Origin: JANJTY01 sp038257155
GTDB taxonomy: Bacteria; Pseudomonadota; Gammaproteobacteria; Xanthomonadales; Xanthomonadaceae
Direction: 5' to 3'
Assembly (NCBI GenBank): GCA_038257155.1
Contig: JBBSJP010000005.1
Location: 62,001-126,000 of the forward strand
DNA length: 64,000 nucleotides
The position numbers were made by a program, and so were the translations under genes. Positions within the stretch are counted from its first letter, which is position 1. The number at the start of each line of letters is the position of its first letter. Positions 49,009-58,394 of the stretch are shown in pieces. A model generated the notes under the pieces. It did no database searches and was not told where the DNA came from. It worked only from the letters and a program-made list of their open reading frames with translations.

Positions 49009-51117
49009 ATGCAATCGAACAATCCGAACAAGACGCGCTTAGTTGCAGCACTCTCCACCGCCCTGTTTCTCACCTTCAGCATCGTTCACGCGGGCGATGA
49101 CGTGCTGATGATCAAGTTGTCCTCGCGGGCCATCAATCCTGCCGTAGAGGCAGAGAAGGGCGGAGTATCCGTTCATGAGGTGATCACCTCGGAAAAGTCC
49201 CGCCATGTCCTGCTCCAGTTCAAAGTGCTGCCAAGTGATGCTGAGCGCCTCAACCTGACTGAAGCGGGCGTCACGCTGCTTGATTACGTCCCGGACAACG
49301 CCTGGTTCGCCAAGATTGAGGACACAGTCGATCTGCAGAGACTGCCGATCGATGTGATTCGCTGGGCGGGTGCTATCCAGCCGCAGGACAAGATCTCTCC
49401 GGCGCTGCGAGCAGGCGGGGTGGGCAAGTGGGCATCATCAAGCGGGGGCTCGGTCACGCTTCGAGTCGCCTTTTTCAAGGACGTTGATTGGAGCGACATT
49501 GCGGCTCTGCTGGCCAAGCACCAGGGAAGTTATGTCAGTGGCGACGACAACGCCAACTTCGTCGTCCGTTTCCCCGCCAAGTCTGCAATCGACGAATTGT
49601 CCAACGAAGATATCGTGCAGTGGATTGACAATGGGCCGGCGCCCAGACATCCACGCGACGTCAGCAACTCCAGGAAGCCGGTCCAGTACGCACCAAAGAA
49701 CGATGGCGCGAGGGATGTCACTCGCGTGAATGCCTTGCAGACCGTAGTGCCCGGTGCGAATGGCAGTGGTACGCGACTGGCGGTGTTCGACGGCGGTGTC
49801 GACGCAAGTCACCCCGACTTTGCCGGTCGCATCACGGTGGATCCGGCGCATAGTCAGCCCGCTGAATTCCATGGCACGCATGTAGCCGGGACCATGGCCG
49901 GCGATGGTAGCAATAGTCAGACGCACGGCGGCACCGCCAACCAGTATCGCGGTGTGGCAACTGCCGCACAGGTGTTTTCGTTCGACAACAACACCAACAA
50001 CAACAGCAACGACTACTTCGCCAGCCACCAGGGGGCAATTCAGACGTCCAATGCGGATCTGTCGCAGAACTCGTGGGGCGGCAACTTCACTTCCCAGGTC
50101 TGCGATACGCACAACGTGTACAGCATTGATTCTCAGAACATGGACAGGATCGTGACTGGAGAGGCGTGGGGCAGGGGCATCGTGGTGAGCGTGGCTGCCA
50201 GCAACTTCCGCGAAGGTACCAGCGATGACCAGAACGAGCCCTCGCCAATCTGCAATTATGCGGGCGCCCCGGACTTCATCAACTACACCAGCCTGTCTGA
50301 TCTTGGTTCGGCGAAAAACATCCTGTCCGTCGGTGCAACGCAGAAAGTCGCCACTGACAGGATGGCTGATTTCAGCAGTTGGGGCCCAACCCGCGATGGA
50401 CGCATCAAGCCGGACATCGTCGCGCCGGGTGAAAACATTCAATCGACCGTGCCGGGCGGCGGCTATGGAGATTCATCCGGCACGTCCATGGCTACACCGC
50501 ATATCTCCGGCATAGCGGCACTGGTCCTGCAGCGCTTCAGGGCGGTGTTCAACAACGACAGCCCGCGACCCGCCACTGTACGTGCGATCCTGATTCAGAC
50601 TGCACGAGACCTGCAAGCTGACCACGTCTACTACACCGCCGGTCCGGACTTTGCGTCGGGCTACGGCATGGCCGATGCAGAAGCTGCACACAATGCGATT
50701 GCCACCGACCGGGTTCTGCAGCGCGAAATCGCCAACGGCGCCACCAGCGAGCTGTCCATCGCTGTGGCAGCAGCCCAGCCGCAACTCAAGGTCACGCTGG
50801 CCTGGGACGACCCTGCAGCCGCTTTGAATGTCGCAACGCAACTGGTCAACAATCTCGATCTCGAGCTGGTTGCGCCCGACGGTTCGACCGTTCATCTGCC
50901 CTGGGTGCTGAATCCCAATAGCCCGGCAACGGCAGCGACACGCGGTGTGGACAGTCTCAACAACGTCGAGCAGGTGCTGGTCGAGAATCCTGCCGAGGGC
51001 AATTGGGTATTGAGGGTCAAGGGAACCGCTATTCCGACGTCGCCGCAGAAGTTCTCGGTGGCAAGCTCTCATCCCATTCAATCGGACACGATCTTCAGGC
51101 ATGGTTTTGAGGGGTGA
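49009..51117 (+). CDS. Secreted S8 (subtilisin-like) serine protease
   Basis: 702 residues after an AGAGG ribosome-binding site. The signal peptide ends FSIVHA. Residues 30-210 look like a propeptide region with repeated beta/alpha units. Catalytic triad: Asp in LAVFDGGVDASHPDF (about 261), His in FHGTHVAGTMAGDG (about 287), Ser in GTSMATPHISGIAAL (about 492). A C-terminal beta-sandwich (LKVTLAWDDPAAALNVATQL) resembles the P-domain-like module of bacterial subtilases. The protein ends TIFRHGFEG, a tail matching that of the beta-helix protein at 23812. Probably exported by the Sec route and then sorted at the surface. Confidence 0.95.
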   Translation: MQSNNPNKTRLVAALSTALFLTFSIVHAGDDVLMIKLSSRAINPAVEAEKGGVSVHEVITSEKSRHVLLQFKVLPSDAERLNLTEAGVTLLDYVPDNAWFAKIEDTVDLQRLPIDVIRWAGAIQPQDKISPALRAGGVGKWASSSGGSVTLRVAFFKDVDWSDIAALLAKHQGSYVSGDDNANFVVRFPAKSAIDELSNEDIVQWIDNGPAPRHPRDVSNSRKPVQYAPKNDGARDVTRVNALQTVVPGANGSGTRLAVFDGGVDASHPDFAGRITVDPAHSQPAEFHGTHVAGTMAGDGSNSQTHGGTANQYRGVATAAQVFSFDNNTNNNSNDYFASHQGAIQTSNADLSQNSWGGNFTSQVCDTHNVYSIDSQNMDRIVTGEAWGRGIVVSVAASNFREGTSDDQNEPSPICNYAGAPDFINYTSLSDLGSAKNILSVGATQKVATDRMADFSSWGPTRDGRIKPDIVAPGENIQSTVPGGGYGDSSGTSMATPHISGIAALVLQRFRAVFNNDSPRPATVRAILIQTARDLQADHVYYTAGPDFASGYGMADAEAAHNAIATDRVLQREIANGATSELSIAVAAAQPQLKVTLAWDDPAAALNVATQLVNNLDLELVAPDGSTVHLPWVLNPNSPATAATRGVDSLNNVEQVLVENPAEGNWVLRVKGTAIPTSPQKFSVASSHPIQSDTIFRHGFEG

Positions 51118-51173
51118 GTGCGTTGGCGGGCACGCGTGACGAGGCTTCACGCGCCGGCGTCCGGACATGCTTC

Positions 51174-51226
51174 GCGCTGAGCTCAATGCCCAGCCAGGAG
51201 GCGATGTAGTCTCAGCGGGCCAGCCA
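51174..51226 (+). pseudogene. Relic of tRNA-Arg
   Basis: GCGCTGAGCTCA matches the 5' part of the tRNA at 34643 (GCGCCCGTAGCTCA) and TCTCAGCGGGCCAGCCA the 3' part (TCTCTCCGGGCGCGCCA), with the middle lost (53 bases against 77). The flanks also match: GCTTCGCGC before, and ATACGGAGAACAGGAGGGCC after (ATACGAAGATCAGAAGGGCC at the intact gene). Not a functional tRNA. Confidence 0.65.
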
Positions 51227-51240
51227 TACGGAGAACAGGA

Positions 51241-51274
51241 GGGCCAGTGAGACACGCTCACTGGCCCTTTCCTT
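51241..51274 (+). terminator. Rho-independent terminator, diverged copy of the tRNA-Arg terminator
   Basis: GGGCCAGTGAG, loop ACACG, CTCACTGGCCC, then TTTCCTT: a perfect 11-bp stem. It follows the tRNA relic in the same order and spacing as at 34734, and now probably ends the protease transcript. Confidence 0.85.
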
Positions 51275-51340
51275 ATCGGGCCGTTGGCGCCCGTCACGGG
51301 GCATGCGCGCGGCAACGAACACGTCGGCCGTTGGAAGGTG

Positions 51341-51497
51341 GATCTTATCCACCGTCGCCACGGCGCACGATGTTGCAACGGCGCATCAAAGTGCGCCCTC
51401 CGTCAGTTCGGCAGTTGTAGGGCAGATCTAGATCCGCCACCGCCACGGTCGATGGTGTGGCAACGGCGCATCGAGATGCGCCCTCCGTCAGTTTGGG
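51341..51497. repeat. Two tandem diverged repeat units
   Basis: Units start GATCTTATCC (51341) and GATCTAGATCC (51425) and share GCAACGGCGCATC at 51375 and 51460 (85 bp apart) followed by TGCGCCCTCCGTCAGTT. Similar 'agatccgccctccg' wording occurs in the dnaE2 insertion at 63113. Likely members of a dispersed intergenic repeat. Confidence 0.7.
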
Positions 51498-51544
51498 AGC
51501 ACGACCACGGACTTTCGCGGATTTCAGTTAGTCGCAAATAACAC

Positions 51545-51576
51545 TTGACTCTGGACCTAGGTCCAGACTGCAGACT
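51545..51576 (+). promoter_or_regulatory. MerR-family operator/promoter of the copper operon
   Basis: A -35 TTGACT, then the perfect palindrome CTGGACCTAGGTCCAG (51551-51566) inside a 20-bp spacer, then CAGACT as a weak -10. The overlong spacer with a palindrome is the hallmark of promoters twisted into activity by metal-bound MerR-type regulators. The regulator gene starts 23 bp downstream, so it controls itself and the operon. Confidence 0.88.
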
Positions 51577-51599
51577 GGCCTCCCATCAGGAGAACAGGC

Positions 51600-52004
51600 A
51601 TGTCAGCCATGAGCATTGGTCAACTCGCACAACAGGCCGGCGTGGCCATCGATACGGTGCGCTATTACGAGCGCAACGCCCTGCTGACGCCGGCAGGGCG
51701 GCTGGCTTCCGGCTATCGCCGCTACGGCGCTTCCGAGCTGAAACGCCTGCGCTTCATTCGTCGCGCGAAGGCCCTGGGCTTTTCGCTCGACGATATCCGC
51801 GTGCTGCTTGGCCTCAGTGAAGAGCGCGACATCGCACAGGTAAAGCGTGCCGCGCAGCGCAAGCTGGGCGACATCGAGCATCGCATTGCCGAACTCGAGC
51901 GCATCCGCGCCGGCCTCAACACGCTGATCGCGGCCTGCCCGGGGCACGGAAAAAGCGAGGCCTGCCCGATCCTCAACGCACTCACGCAGGAGGAATCTGC
52001 ATGA
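51600..52004 (+). CDS. MerR-family copper-type regulator (CueR-like)
   Basis: 134 residues. [20 protein letters not shown] is the MerR winged helix-turn-helix; a long dimerisation helix follows. The metal loop [14 protein letters not shown] has the Cys-x7-Cys spacing of CueR (CPGDDSADCPI), and the place of the extra Cys of zinc sensors is not Cys (IAQVKRA), both pointing to a monovalent Cu/Ag sensor. It starts next to its own operator and overlaps the ATPase gene (ATGA). Metal choice is inferred from motif and neighbours. Confidence 0.9.
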   Translation: MSAMSIGQLAQQAGVAIDTVRYYERNALLTPAGRLASGYRRYGASELKRLRFIRRAKALGFSLDDIRVLLGLSEERDIAQVKRAAQRKLGDIEHRIAELERIRAGLNTLIAACPGHGKSEACPILNALTQEESA

Positions 52005-54457
52005 ACACCGCACCCACACCCTCGTCGCATGCATGCTGTGCGGTCCCCGCACCGGCGGCCACCGCTCACGTGCATTCCCACGCACACGGGCATGGCGCCG
52101 CCAACGACGCGCATGCGTCCTGCAGCGCGCAGGCTTCAGATCACAGCGGCCACGCCGCCGGCACACCGGGCGGCAAGACACCGGATGGCCTGCTTGATCC
52201 GGTCTGCGGCATGCGCGTCGCGCTGGATTCGCCGCACCAGGCCGAACACGCCGGCCAGGACTATCGATTCTGCTCGGCCGGCTGCCGCAGCAAGTTCGTG
52301 GCCGACCCGGACCGCTATCTGCATCCCGACACAGAGAAGGCCGCCGAGCCGGCGCCGGCTGGCGCGCAGTACACCTGCCCGATGCACCCGGAAATCGTGC
52401 AGGACACGCCGGGAACCTGCCCGATCTGCGGCATGGCCCTCGAGCCGATGATGCCCAGCCTCGATGACGGCGAGAACCCGGAGCTGATCGACTTCCGCCA
52501 CCGTTTCTGGTGGACGCTGCCGCTGTCTGTCGCGGTGCTGGTGATTGCCATGGCAGGTAACCACCTCCCTGGGCTCACCGCTACCGCCCGCACCTGGCTG
52601 GAACTCGCGCTGTCCGCGCCCGTGGTGCTCTGGGCCGGCTGGCCGTTCTTCCAGCGCTGGGCGCAGTCGATCGCCAATCGCAGCCCGAACATGTGGACGC
52701 TGATCGGCACCGGCGTGGGCGCAGCATTTGCCTACAGCCTGGTGGGCACCTTCATGCCCGAGATATTCCCCGCCGCGTTCCGCGAGCACGGCCGCGTCGG
52801 CGTGTACTACGAGGCCGCCGCCATCATCGTCTCCCTGACCCTGCTCGGTCAGGTGCTGGAACTCAAGGCACGCTCGAGTACCTCGGCCGCGATCAAGTCC
52901 CTGCTCGGGCTGGCGCCGAAGACCGCCCGGCGCCTGCGCGACGACGGCAGCGAAGAGGACATCCCGCTGACCCATGTGCACGTAGGTGACCGATTGCGCG
53001 TGCGTCCGGGCGAGAAAGTCCCGGTTGATGGCGAAGTGCTGGAAGGCCGTTCACCGGTCGACGAATCGATGCTGACCGGCGAACCGATTCCGGTCGAGAA
53101 GCTGCCCGGCGGCAAGGTGATCGGGGCGACCATCAACGGCACCGGTAGCCTGGTGATTCGCGCTGATCGCGTTGGATCGGACACCGTGCTCGCGCAGATC
53201 GTGCAGCTGGTGGCGCAGGCGCAGCGCTCGCGCGCACCGATGCAGCGCCTGGCCGACAAGGTCAGCTTCTGGTTCGTACTGGCGGTTCTGGCGATCGCGT
53301 TGACCACGCTCCTGGTCTGGGGGCTGTTCGGACCGGATCCGTCCTGGACCTATGCGGTGGTCAACGCCGTCGCCGTGCTCATCATCGCCTGTCCCTGTGC
53401 CCTGGGCCTGGCTACGCCGATGTCGATCATGGTCGCCACCGGGCGCGCGGCGCAAAGTGGCGTGCTGTTCCGCGATGCTGAAGCCATTGAGCGCCTACGC
53501 ACGGTGGATACCGTGATCGTCGACAAGACCGGCACCCTGACCGAAGGCAAGCCGGCCTTTCGCGAAATAGTGACGCTGGGAGCGTGGTCCGAAACTGAAG
53601 TGCTTCGGCTGGCTGCCAGCCTCGACCAGGGCAGCGAACACCCACTGGCCGATGCCATCGTGGCCGAAGCCCGGCGGCGCGAATTGAATCTGGAATCCGC
53701 TGATTCGTTCGAGTCGGTGACCGGCATCGGCGTGCGCGGACAGGTCGGTTCGCATGCGCTGGTCCTGGGCAACACCGCCTTGATGGAAGAGATCGGCGTT
53801 GCCACGCGCGATGTCCACGAGGCCGCCGAGCGCCTGCGCGCCGACGGTGCCAGCGTGATGTTCCTGGCTGTCGATGGTGCCCTGGCGGGTCTGGTGGCCG
53901 TCGCCGATCCGATCAAGAAGAGCTCGCAGGAAGCGATCACGGCGCTACATGCCGCCGGCCTGCGTATCGTCATGGCCACCGGCGATGGTCGCACCACGGC
54001 CGAAGCGGTCGCGCGCCAGTTGGGTATCGATGAGGTGCACGGCGAAGTTCGCCCGCAGGACAAGGCGGCCCTGGTCACCAAGCTGCAGGCAGAGGGCCGT
54101 CGCGTGGCGATGGCTGGCGACGGCATCAACGACGCGCCCGCGCTTGCCGCCGCCGACGTCGGCATCGCCATGGGAACGGGCACCGACGTGGCCATGTCGA
54201 GCGCGCAGATCACCCTGGTGAAGGGCGACCTGCGCGGCATCCTGCGCGCCTTGCAGATCTCGCAGTCCACCGTGCGCAACATGCGCCAGAACCTCACCTT
54301 CGCCTTCGCCTACAACGCCTTGGGCGTGCCGATTGCTGCCGGGGTGCTTTATCCGGTTTTTGGCTTGTTGCTGAGCCCAATGATCGCGGCGCTGGCGATG
54401 AGCCTGTCGTCGGTTTCAGTTGTGGCCAATGCGTTGCGGCTGCGAGGGGGGAAGTAA
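52001..54457 (+). CDS. copA: Copper-translocating P-type ATPase with YHS and HMBD domains
   Basis: 818 residues. A His-rich N-terminus ([18 protein letters not shown]), then a YHS domain ([10 protein letters not shown], about 63-107) and a heavy-metal-binding domain ([21 protein letters not shown], about 123-145) replace the usual HMA domain. The pump core has TGEP, the CPC ion motif ([10 protein letters not shown], about 463), the phosphorylated [11 protein letters not shown] (about 507), [10 protein letters not shown] and [10 protein letters not shown]. It exports Cu(I) from the cytoplasm. Coupled to the CueR-like gene by a 4-bp overlap, so induced by copper. Confidence 0.95.
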   Translation: MNTAPTPSSHACCAVPAPAATAHVHSHAHGHGAANDAHASCSAQASDHSGHAAGTPGGKTPDGLLDPVCGMRVALDSPHQAEHAGQDYRFCSAGCRSKFVADPDRYLHPDTEKAAEPAPAGAQYTCPMHPEIVQDTPGTCPICGMALEPMMPSLDDGENPELIDFRHRFWWTLPLSVAVLVIAMAGNHLPGLTATARTWLELALSAPVVLWAGWPFFQRWAQSIANRSPNMWTLIGTGVGAAFAYSLVGTFMPEIFPAAFREHGRVGVYYEAAAIIVSLTLLGQVLELKARSSTSAAIKSLLGLAPKTARRLRDDGSEEDIPLTHVHVGDRLRVRPGEKVPVDGEVLEGRSPVDESMLTGEPIPVEKLPGGKVIGATINGTGSLVIRADRVGSDTVLAQIVQLVAQAQRSRAPMQRLADKVSFWFVLAVLAIALTTLLVWGLFGPDPSWTYAVVNAVAVLIIACPCALGLATPMSIMVATGRAAQSGVLFRDAEAIERLRTVDTVIVDKTGTLTEGKPAFREIVTLGAWSETEVLRLAASLDQGSEHPLADAIVAEARRRELNLESADSFESVTGIGVRGQVGSHALVLGNTALMEEIGVATRDVHEAAERLRADGASVMFLAVDGALAGLVAVADPIKKSSQEAITALHAAGLRIVMATGDGRTTAEAVARQLGIDEVHGEVRPQDKAALVTKLQAEGRRVAMAGDGINDAPALAAADVGIAMGTGTDVAMSSAQITLVKGDLRGILRALQISQSTVRNMRQNLTFAFAYNALGVPIAAGVLYPVFGLLLSPMIAALAMSLSSVSVVANALRLRGGK

Positions 54458-54578
54458 GCGGCCCATGAATGCGACGTTTGTTGGCCTGTGCTGCTAGGCG
54501 GGCGCCACTGCCCGCGTGCATGCTTGTCACTACGCGCGCGAATGACTCTCGCGCGCGCCGCCCCCAAAGGATGTAACC

Positions 54579-56300
54579 ATGGCTGCACTGTTTCGCTCTA
54601 TCGCAACGTCGTTGGTGGTGTTGGCATTGGCGGCCTGCGCGGGCTTGCCGCGTGAGCGCGGCTATGCTGAAACCCGTGAGCTGATCGCCGGCCAGCGCGC
54701 CATGCCGGCTGATTGGTCTGCTCCGCAGGCGGGCGCGCCCGAACTTCCCAACGAGCCGCTTGGGGTGGAGGACGCCGTGCAGTTGGCGTTCTTCCACAAC
54801 CCGCGCATGCGGGAAAATTACGCGCGCCTGGGCCTTGGTCGGGCGGATCTGGAGGACGCACGGCGGCTGGCCAATCCCACCTTCGGTTACGGGCGCCTGT
54901 CGCCTGGCCACGGTGCCGGCACGCAGATTACCCGCAGCCTTTCGCTCGGCCTGACTGATCTGCTGCTCTTGCCGGTTCGCAAGCGATTCGCGCAAGCCGA
55001 GCTGGATCGCTTGCAGCATGCCGTCGCCGATGCGGTGCTCGAACTCGCAACGGAAGTCGAAGTAGCCTGGTTTGAGGCGGTCGGTGCTCAGCAGATTGCC
55101 GCGATGCGCGATCTGGTCGCCCGCGCTGCCGAGCAGTCGGCCGAACTGGCCCAGCGGTTCTTCGACGCGGGCAACATCAATCGGCTGCAGCTGGAACAGG
55201 AACGCGCCGCCGCATCACAGGCCAGGATCGACGCCTTGACCGCCGGGGTTAATGCACTGCGCGCACGCCATGCCCTGGCCAGTCTGATGGGCTTGCCGGC
55301 GAATGCGGATTGGAAGACTCAAACGCAGATGCCGTCGCCGCGCCCGATCGCCTATGACGCCGACGCCCTGGTGCCACTGGCGCTTGAATCGCGGCTCGAC
55401 CTTGCCGCGGCGCAGCGCGCGGTCGGATTGCGCGAGGACGCACTGGGCGTCAGCCGACGCTGGCGCTGGCTGGGCGGCGTGGAAGTCGGATACGAGCGCG
55501 AGCACGAACTCGACGGGGGCCGCATGCAGGGTCCCTCGATCGCGCTGGAATTGCCGATTTTCAATCAGGGCCAGGGTGGCGTCGCGCGCGCCGCCGCCGA
55601 GCTGATGCAGGCTCGCGCCGAGCTCGATGCCACGCTGCTGGCGGTGCAGAACGATGCCCGCCTCGGCCTGGACGCACTGCAGGTCGCGCACACCATTGCC
55701 GAACGCCATCGCACCGAGCTGGTGCCGCGCCGCGAAGCCATCGTCGAACGCACCCAGGAACGGGTGAACTTCATGCTGGTCGGCGTATTCGAGCTGCTGC
55801 TGGCCAAGCAGGAGGAGTACGACGCCTACCAGGCTTACCTGGAATCGGTGCGCGACTACTGGGTGGTGCGCGCCGAGCTGCGCGGCGCGGTGGGTGGCCG
55901 CCTGCCCGACGACGATGCCACAGCGGAACCCAGCATCGGGGTGGAGGCGATCCTTCCGGGGACCGGTCAGGGCGAGATGGATCACAGCAAGATGAACCGC
56001 GGCGAGATGGACCACAGCAAGATGGACCATGGCGAGATGGATCACGGCGAGATGGACCACAGCAAGATGGACCACGGCGGGCAGGACGACAGCGCAAGCG
56101 ACCCCCATGCCGGCCATCGCATGAGCGAACCGGCGCCGGTGGTTGATCCACACGCTGGCCACGGCAAACCCGCTCCAGCAGCAAAGCCCGATCCGCATGC
56201 CGGGCATCGAATTCCGGCGCACGACAAGAAGAAAGGCAACGAGGACTCCGAGGATGACGACTCGGATGCCCACAAACATGACCACGGAGACACGCCATGA
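54579..56300 (+). CDS. TolC-family lipoprotein with Met/His-rich metal-binding tail
   Basis: 573 residues: a lipoprotein signal (ALAAC, Cys20) and two outer-membrane efflux repeats (VEDAVQLAFFHNPRMRENYA, then FFDAGNINRLQLEQERAAAS, and LELPIFNQGQGGVARAAAEL). From about residue 463 an unusual tail follows: repeated GEMDHSKM/MDHGEMDH units, three DPHAGH units, and an acidic His-rich end (DDDSDAHKHDHGDTP). Met and His in such spacing bind Cu(I)/Cu(II). Ordinary TolC proteins lack this. It lies between the copper ATPase and copper oxidase genes and overlaps the latter; no RND pump is in the operon. Confidence 0.9.
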   Translation: MAALFRSIATSLVVLALAACAGLPRERGYAETRELIAGQRAMPADWSAPQAGAPELPNEPLGVEDAVQLAFFHNPRMRENYARLGLGRADLEDARRLANPTFGYGRLSPGHGAGTQITRSLSLGLTDLLLLPVRKRFAQAELDRLQHAVADAVLELATEVEVAWFEAVGAQQIAAMRDLVARAAEQSAELAQRFFDAGNINRLQLEQERAAASQARIDALTAGVNALRARHALASLMGLPANADWKTQTQMPSPRPIAYDADALVPLALESRLDLAAAQRAVGLREDALGVSRRWRWLGGVEVGYEREHELDGGRMQGPSIALELPIFNQGQGGVARAAAELMQARAELDATLLAVQNDARLGLDALQVAHTIAERHRTELVPRREAIVERTQERVNFMLVGVFELLLAKQEEYDAYQAYLESVRDYWVVRAELRGAVGGRLPDDDATAEPSIGVEAILPGTGQGEMDHSKMNRGEMDHSKMDHGEMDHGEMDHSKMDHGGQDDSASDPHAGHRMSEPAPVVDPHAGHGKPAPAAKPDPHAGHRIPAHDKKKGNEDSEDDDSDAHKHDHGDTP

Positions 56301-57703
56301 ACCCTTCCCGTCGCCAGTGGTTTCGCTTCGCGGGCCTGGGCGCGCTCACGCCGCTTGCGCTTCTTGCCCAGCGGGCATTTGCCCAGGCCCACGCCGGACA
56401 CGCGGCCCCGGTCGAGGAGGATGAACCTTCCGCGCCCGCGTCAACGCACAGGCAGCATGGATCATTCCGACCGGTGCGCACCCTCAACGGCTGGACCCTG
56501 CCGCATCGCATGGTCGATGGGGTCAAAGAGTTTCATCTTGTGGCCGAAGAGATCGAACACGAATTCGCGCCGGGCACGCGCGCCAAGTGCTGGGGATACA
56601 ACGGCTCGACGCCGGGCCCCACGATCGAAGCGGTTGAAGGCGACCGGGTGCGGATCTACGTGACCAATCGGCTTCCCGAACACACCAGCGTGCACTGGCA
56701 CGGCATCCTGCTGCCCAGCGGCATGGATGGCGTGGGTGGCCTGTCGCAACCGCATATCCAGCCCGGCGAGACCTACGTCTACGAGTTCACCCTGCGACAG
56801 CACGGCACCCACATGTACCACCCGCACGCCGACGAAATGGTGCAGATGGCGGTGGGCATGATGGGCATGTTCATCATCCACCCCAGGGACGGCGAGCCCG
56901 ACCCGGTCGACCGCGACTACGCCATCCTGCTGCACAACTGGGCCCTGCATCCTGGAACCTACCGTCCTGATCCGTCGGTGATGGTCGATTTCGACCTCTG
57001 GACGATGAACAGCAAGGTGTTTCCGGCCATCGATACCCTGGTCGCCAGCAGCGGTGAGCGCGTGCGGGTTCGGATCGGCAATCTCTCGATGTGGAACCAC
57101 CCGATCCACATGCACGGCGTGCAGTTCATCGTCACGGGCTCGGACGGCGGTCGCTGGCCGAAGCGCCTCTGGCGGCCCGAGGTGACGGAGATCATCGGCG
57201 TCGGCCAGACCCGCGATCTCGAGTTCATCGCGGTGCCGGGCGACTGGGCTTTCCACTGCCACATGTCGCATCACACGATGAACGCGATGGGCCACGAGAT
57301 TCCCAATACCATCGGCGTGGATCAATCCGGCGTCGAGGCCGAGATCCGCAAGCTGCTGCCGGGTTACATGGCGATGGGCGAGGGCGGGATGGCCGAGCAC
57401 CAGGAGCACACCGATTCGGGCCACATGACGGGCCCGGAAAACACCCTGCCGATGATGATGGGCAAGGGCCCGTTCGGGAATCTCGAGATGGGCGGCATGT
57501 TCACCGTGATCAAGGTGCGCGATGACCTGGCCGCCGACGACTACCGCGATCCGGGCTGGTACCCGAATCCTAAAGGCACGGTCGCGCATCGGGTCAGCGC
57601 CGATCCAGACTTTGGCGCACCGACGCGGCGCGATCCTCCGCCCGGACCTCCTGCAGAACTCAAGGCCAAGCCGGTCGACCACTCGACGATGAAACACGGC
57701 TGA
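56297..57703 (+). CDS. Multicopper oxidase, Tat-exported
   Basis: 468 residues with a twin-arginine start (PSRRQWFRFAGLGAL) and signal peptide ending RAFAQA. Copper motifs: HWHG (about 132), GTHMYHPHADE, NHPIHMHGVQF and FHCHMSHHTMNAMGHE, enough for type 1 and trinuclear sites. It resembles CopA/PcoA-type copper oxidases that oxidise Cu(I) in the periplasm. The Met/His-rich stretch near the end (GHMTGPENTLPMMMGKG) may bind substrate copper. Start overlaps the TolC-family stop, so the two are coupled. Confidence 0.93.
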   Translation: MNPSRRQWFRFAGLGALTPLALLAQRAFAQAHAGHAAPVEEDEPSAPASTHRQHGSFRPVRTLNGWTLPHRMVDGVKEFHLVAEEIEHEFAPGTRAKCWGYNGSTPGPTIEAVEGDRVRIYVTNRLPEHTSVHWHGILLPSGMDGVGGLSQPHIQPGETYVYEFTLRQHGTHMYHPHADEMVQMAVGMMGMFIIHPRDGEPDPVDRDYAILLHNWALHPGTYRPDPSVMVDFDLWTMNSKVFPAIDTLVASSGERVRVRIGNLSMWNHPIHMHGVQFIVTGSDGGRWPKRLWRPEVTEIIGVGQTRDLEFIAVPGDWAFHCHMSHHTMNAMGHEIPNTIGVDQSGVEAEIRKLLPGYMAMGEGGMAEHQEHTDSGHMTGPENTLPMMMGKGPFGNLEMGGMFTVIKVRDDLAADDYRDPGWYPNPKGTVAHRVSADPDFGAPTRRDPPPGPPAELKAKPVDHSTMKHG

Positions 57704-57932
57704 GGCCGAGAGTAGGCGATTGAATGCGTCCGGCGAGTGGGGCGGTCTGCGCGTCGTCTACGATTTGAGCAACCCGGCGAGGCACCAGTGCGCCGGCAAC
57801 CGGTTTTGGCGTTGATGCCAGTTTCCTGTAAATGAACTCAGGCACGAATCTGCCGGACAACGTGGGCTGGCGAACAGACCCCGACCAGCCGCTGCGCCAG
57901 TCTGGCCTCGCCACCATCGCGAGGAGAATTGC

Positions 57933-58325
57933 ATGAGTCAGCACAACAAGAATCACATGGGTCCGGGTCCGGCGCTGATGAGCGCGGGTTCGCTTAGTAG
58001 CAATGACGTTTACAATCCGAAAGGCGAGGAATTGGGCAGCGTGAAGGACTTCATGCTGGACACGCACAACGGACGCGTCAGCTACGCGGTACTGTCCTAT
58101 GGCGGATTTCTGAGCATCGGCGAGAAATTGTTCGCGGTGCCTTGGGATGCGCTCAAGCTTGACACCGTCAACAAGCGCTTCGTGCTGGATGTCAACAAGG
58201 AGCGACTCGAGAGCGCGCCCGGCTTCGACAAGGATCAGTGGCCCAACATGGCCGACGAAACCTGGGCGAAGGACATCCATTCCTACTACGGCACCAAGCC
58301 CTACGTGACCGAGATGCGTACCTGA
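57933..58325 (+). CDS. PRC-barrel domain protein
   Basis: 130 residues after GAGGAG. MSAGSLSSNDVYNPKGEELG, SVKDFMLDTHNGRVSYAVLS and LFAVPWDALKLDTVNKRFVL are the PRC-barrel beta-fold seen in ribosome-maturation proteins and in stand-alone stress proteins of this size. There is no signal peptide. Stand-alone members are often general-stress proteins of unknown activity. Confidence 0.88.
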   Translation: MSQHNKNHMGPGPALMSAGSLSSNDVYNPKGEELGSVKDFMLDTHNGRVSYAVLSYGGFLSIGEKLFAVPWDALKLDTVNKRFVLDVNKERLESAPGFDKDQWPNMADETWAKDIHSYYGTKPYVTEMRT

Positions 58326-58394
58326 CCCCATGCGTGAAGCGGTCGCCGCGGCAGCTTCCGCGGTGACCGCGACGGGATGGGCTATCGTGTGCCC

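Noticed and set aside
51600..52004. Mercury or zinc MerR-type sensor
   Set aside because: The metal loop follows the CueR Cys spacing and the zinc-sensor Cys is absent; no mer genes lie nearby.
55975..56220. Possible CRISPR or minisatellite
   Set aside because: The repeats are short, in frame, without unique spacers of equal length, and encode MDH and DPHAGH protein repeats.
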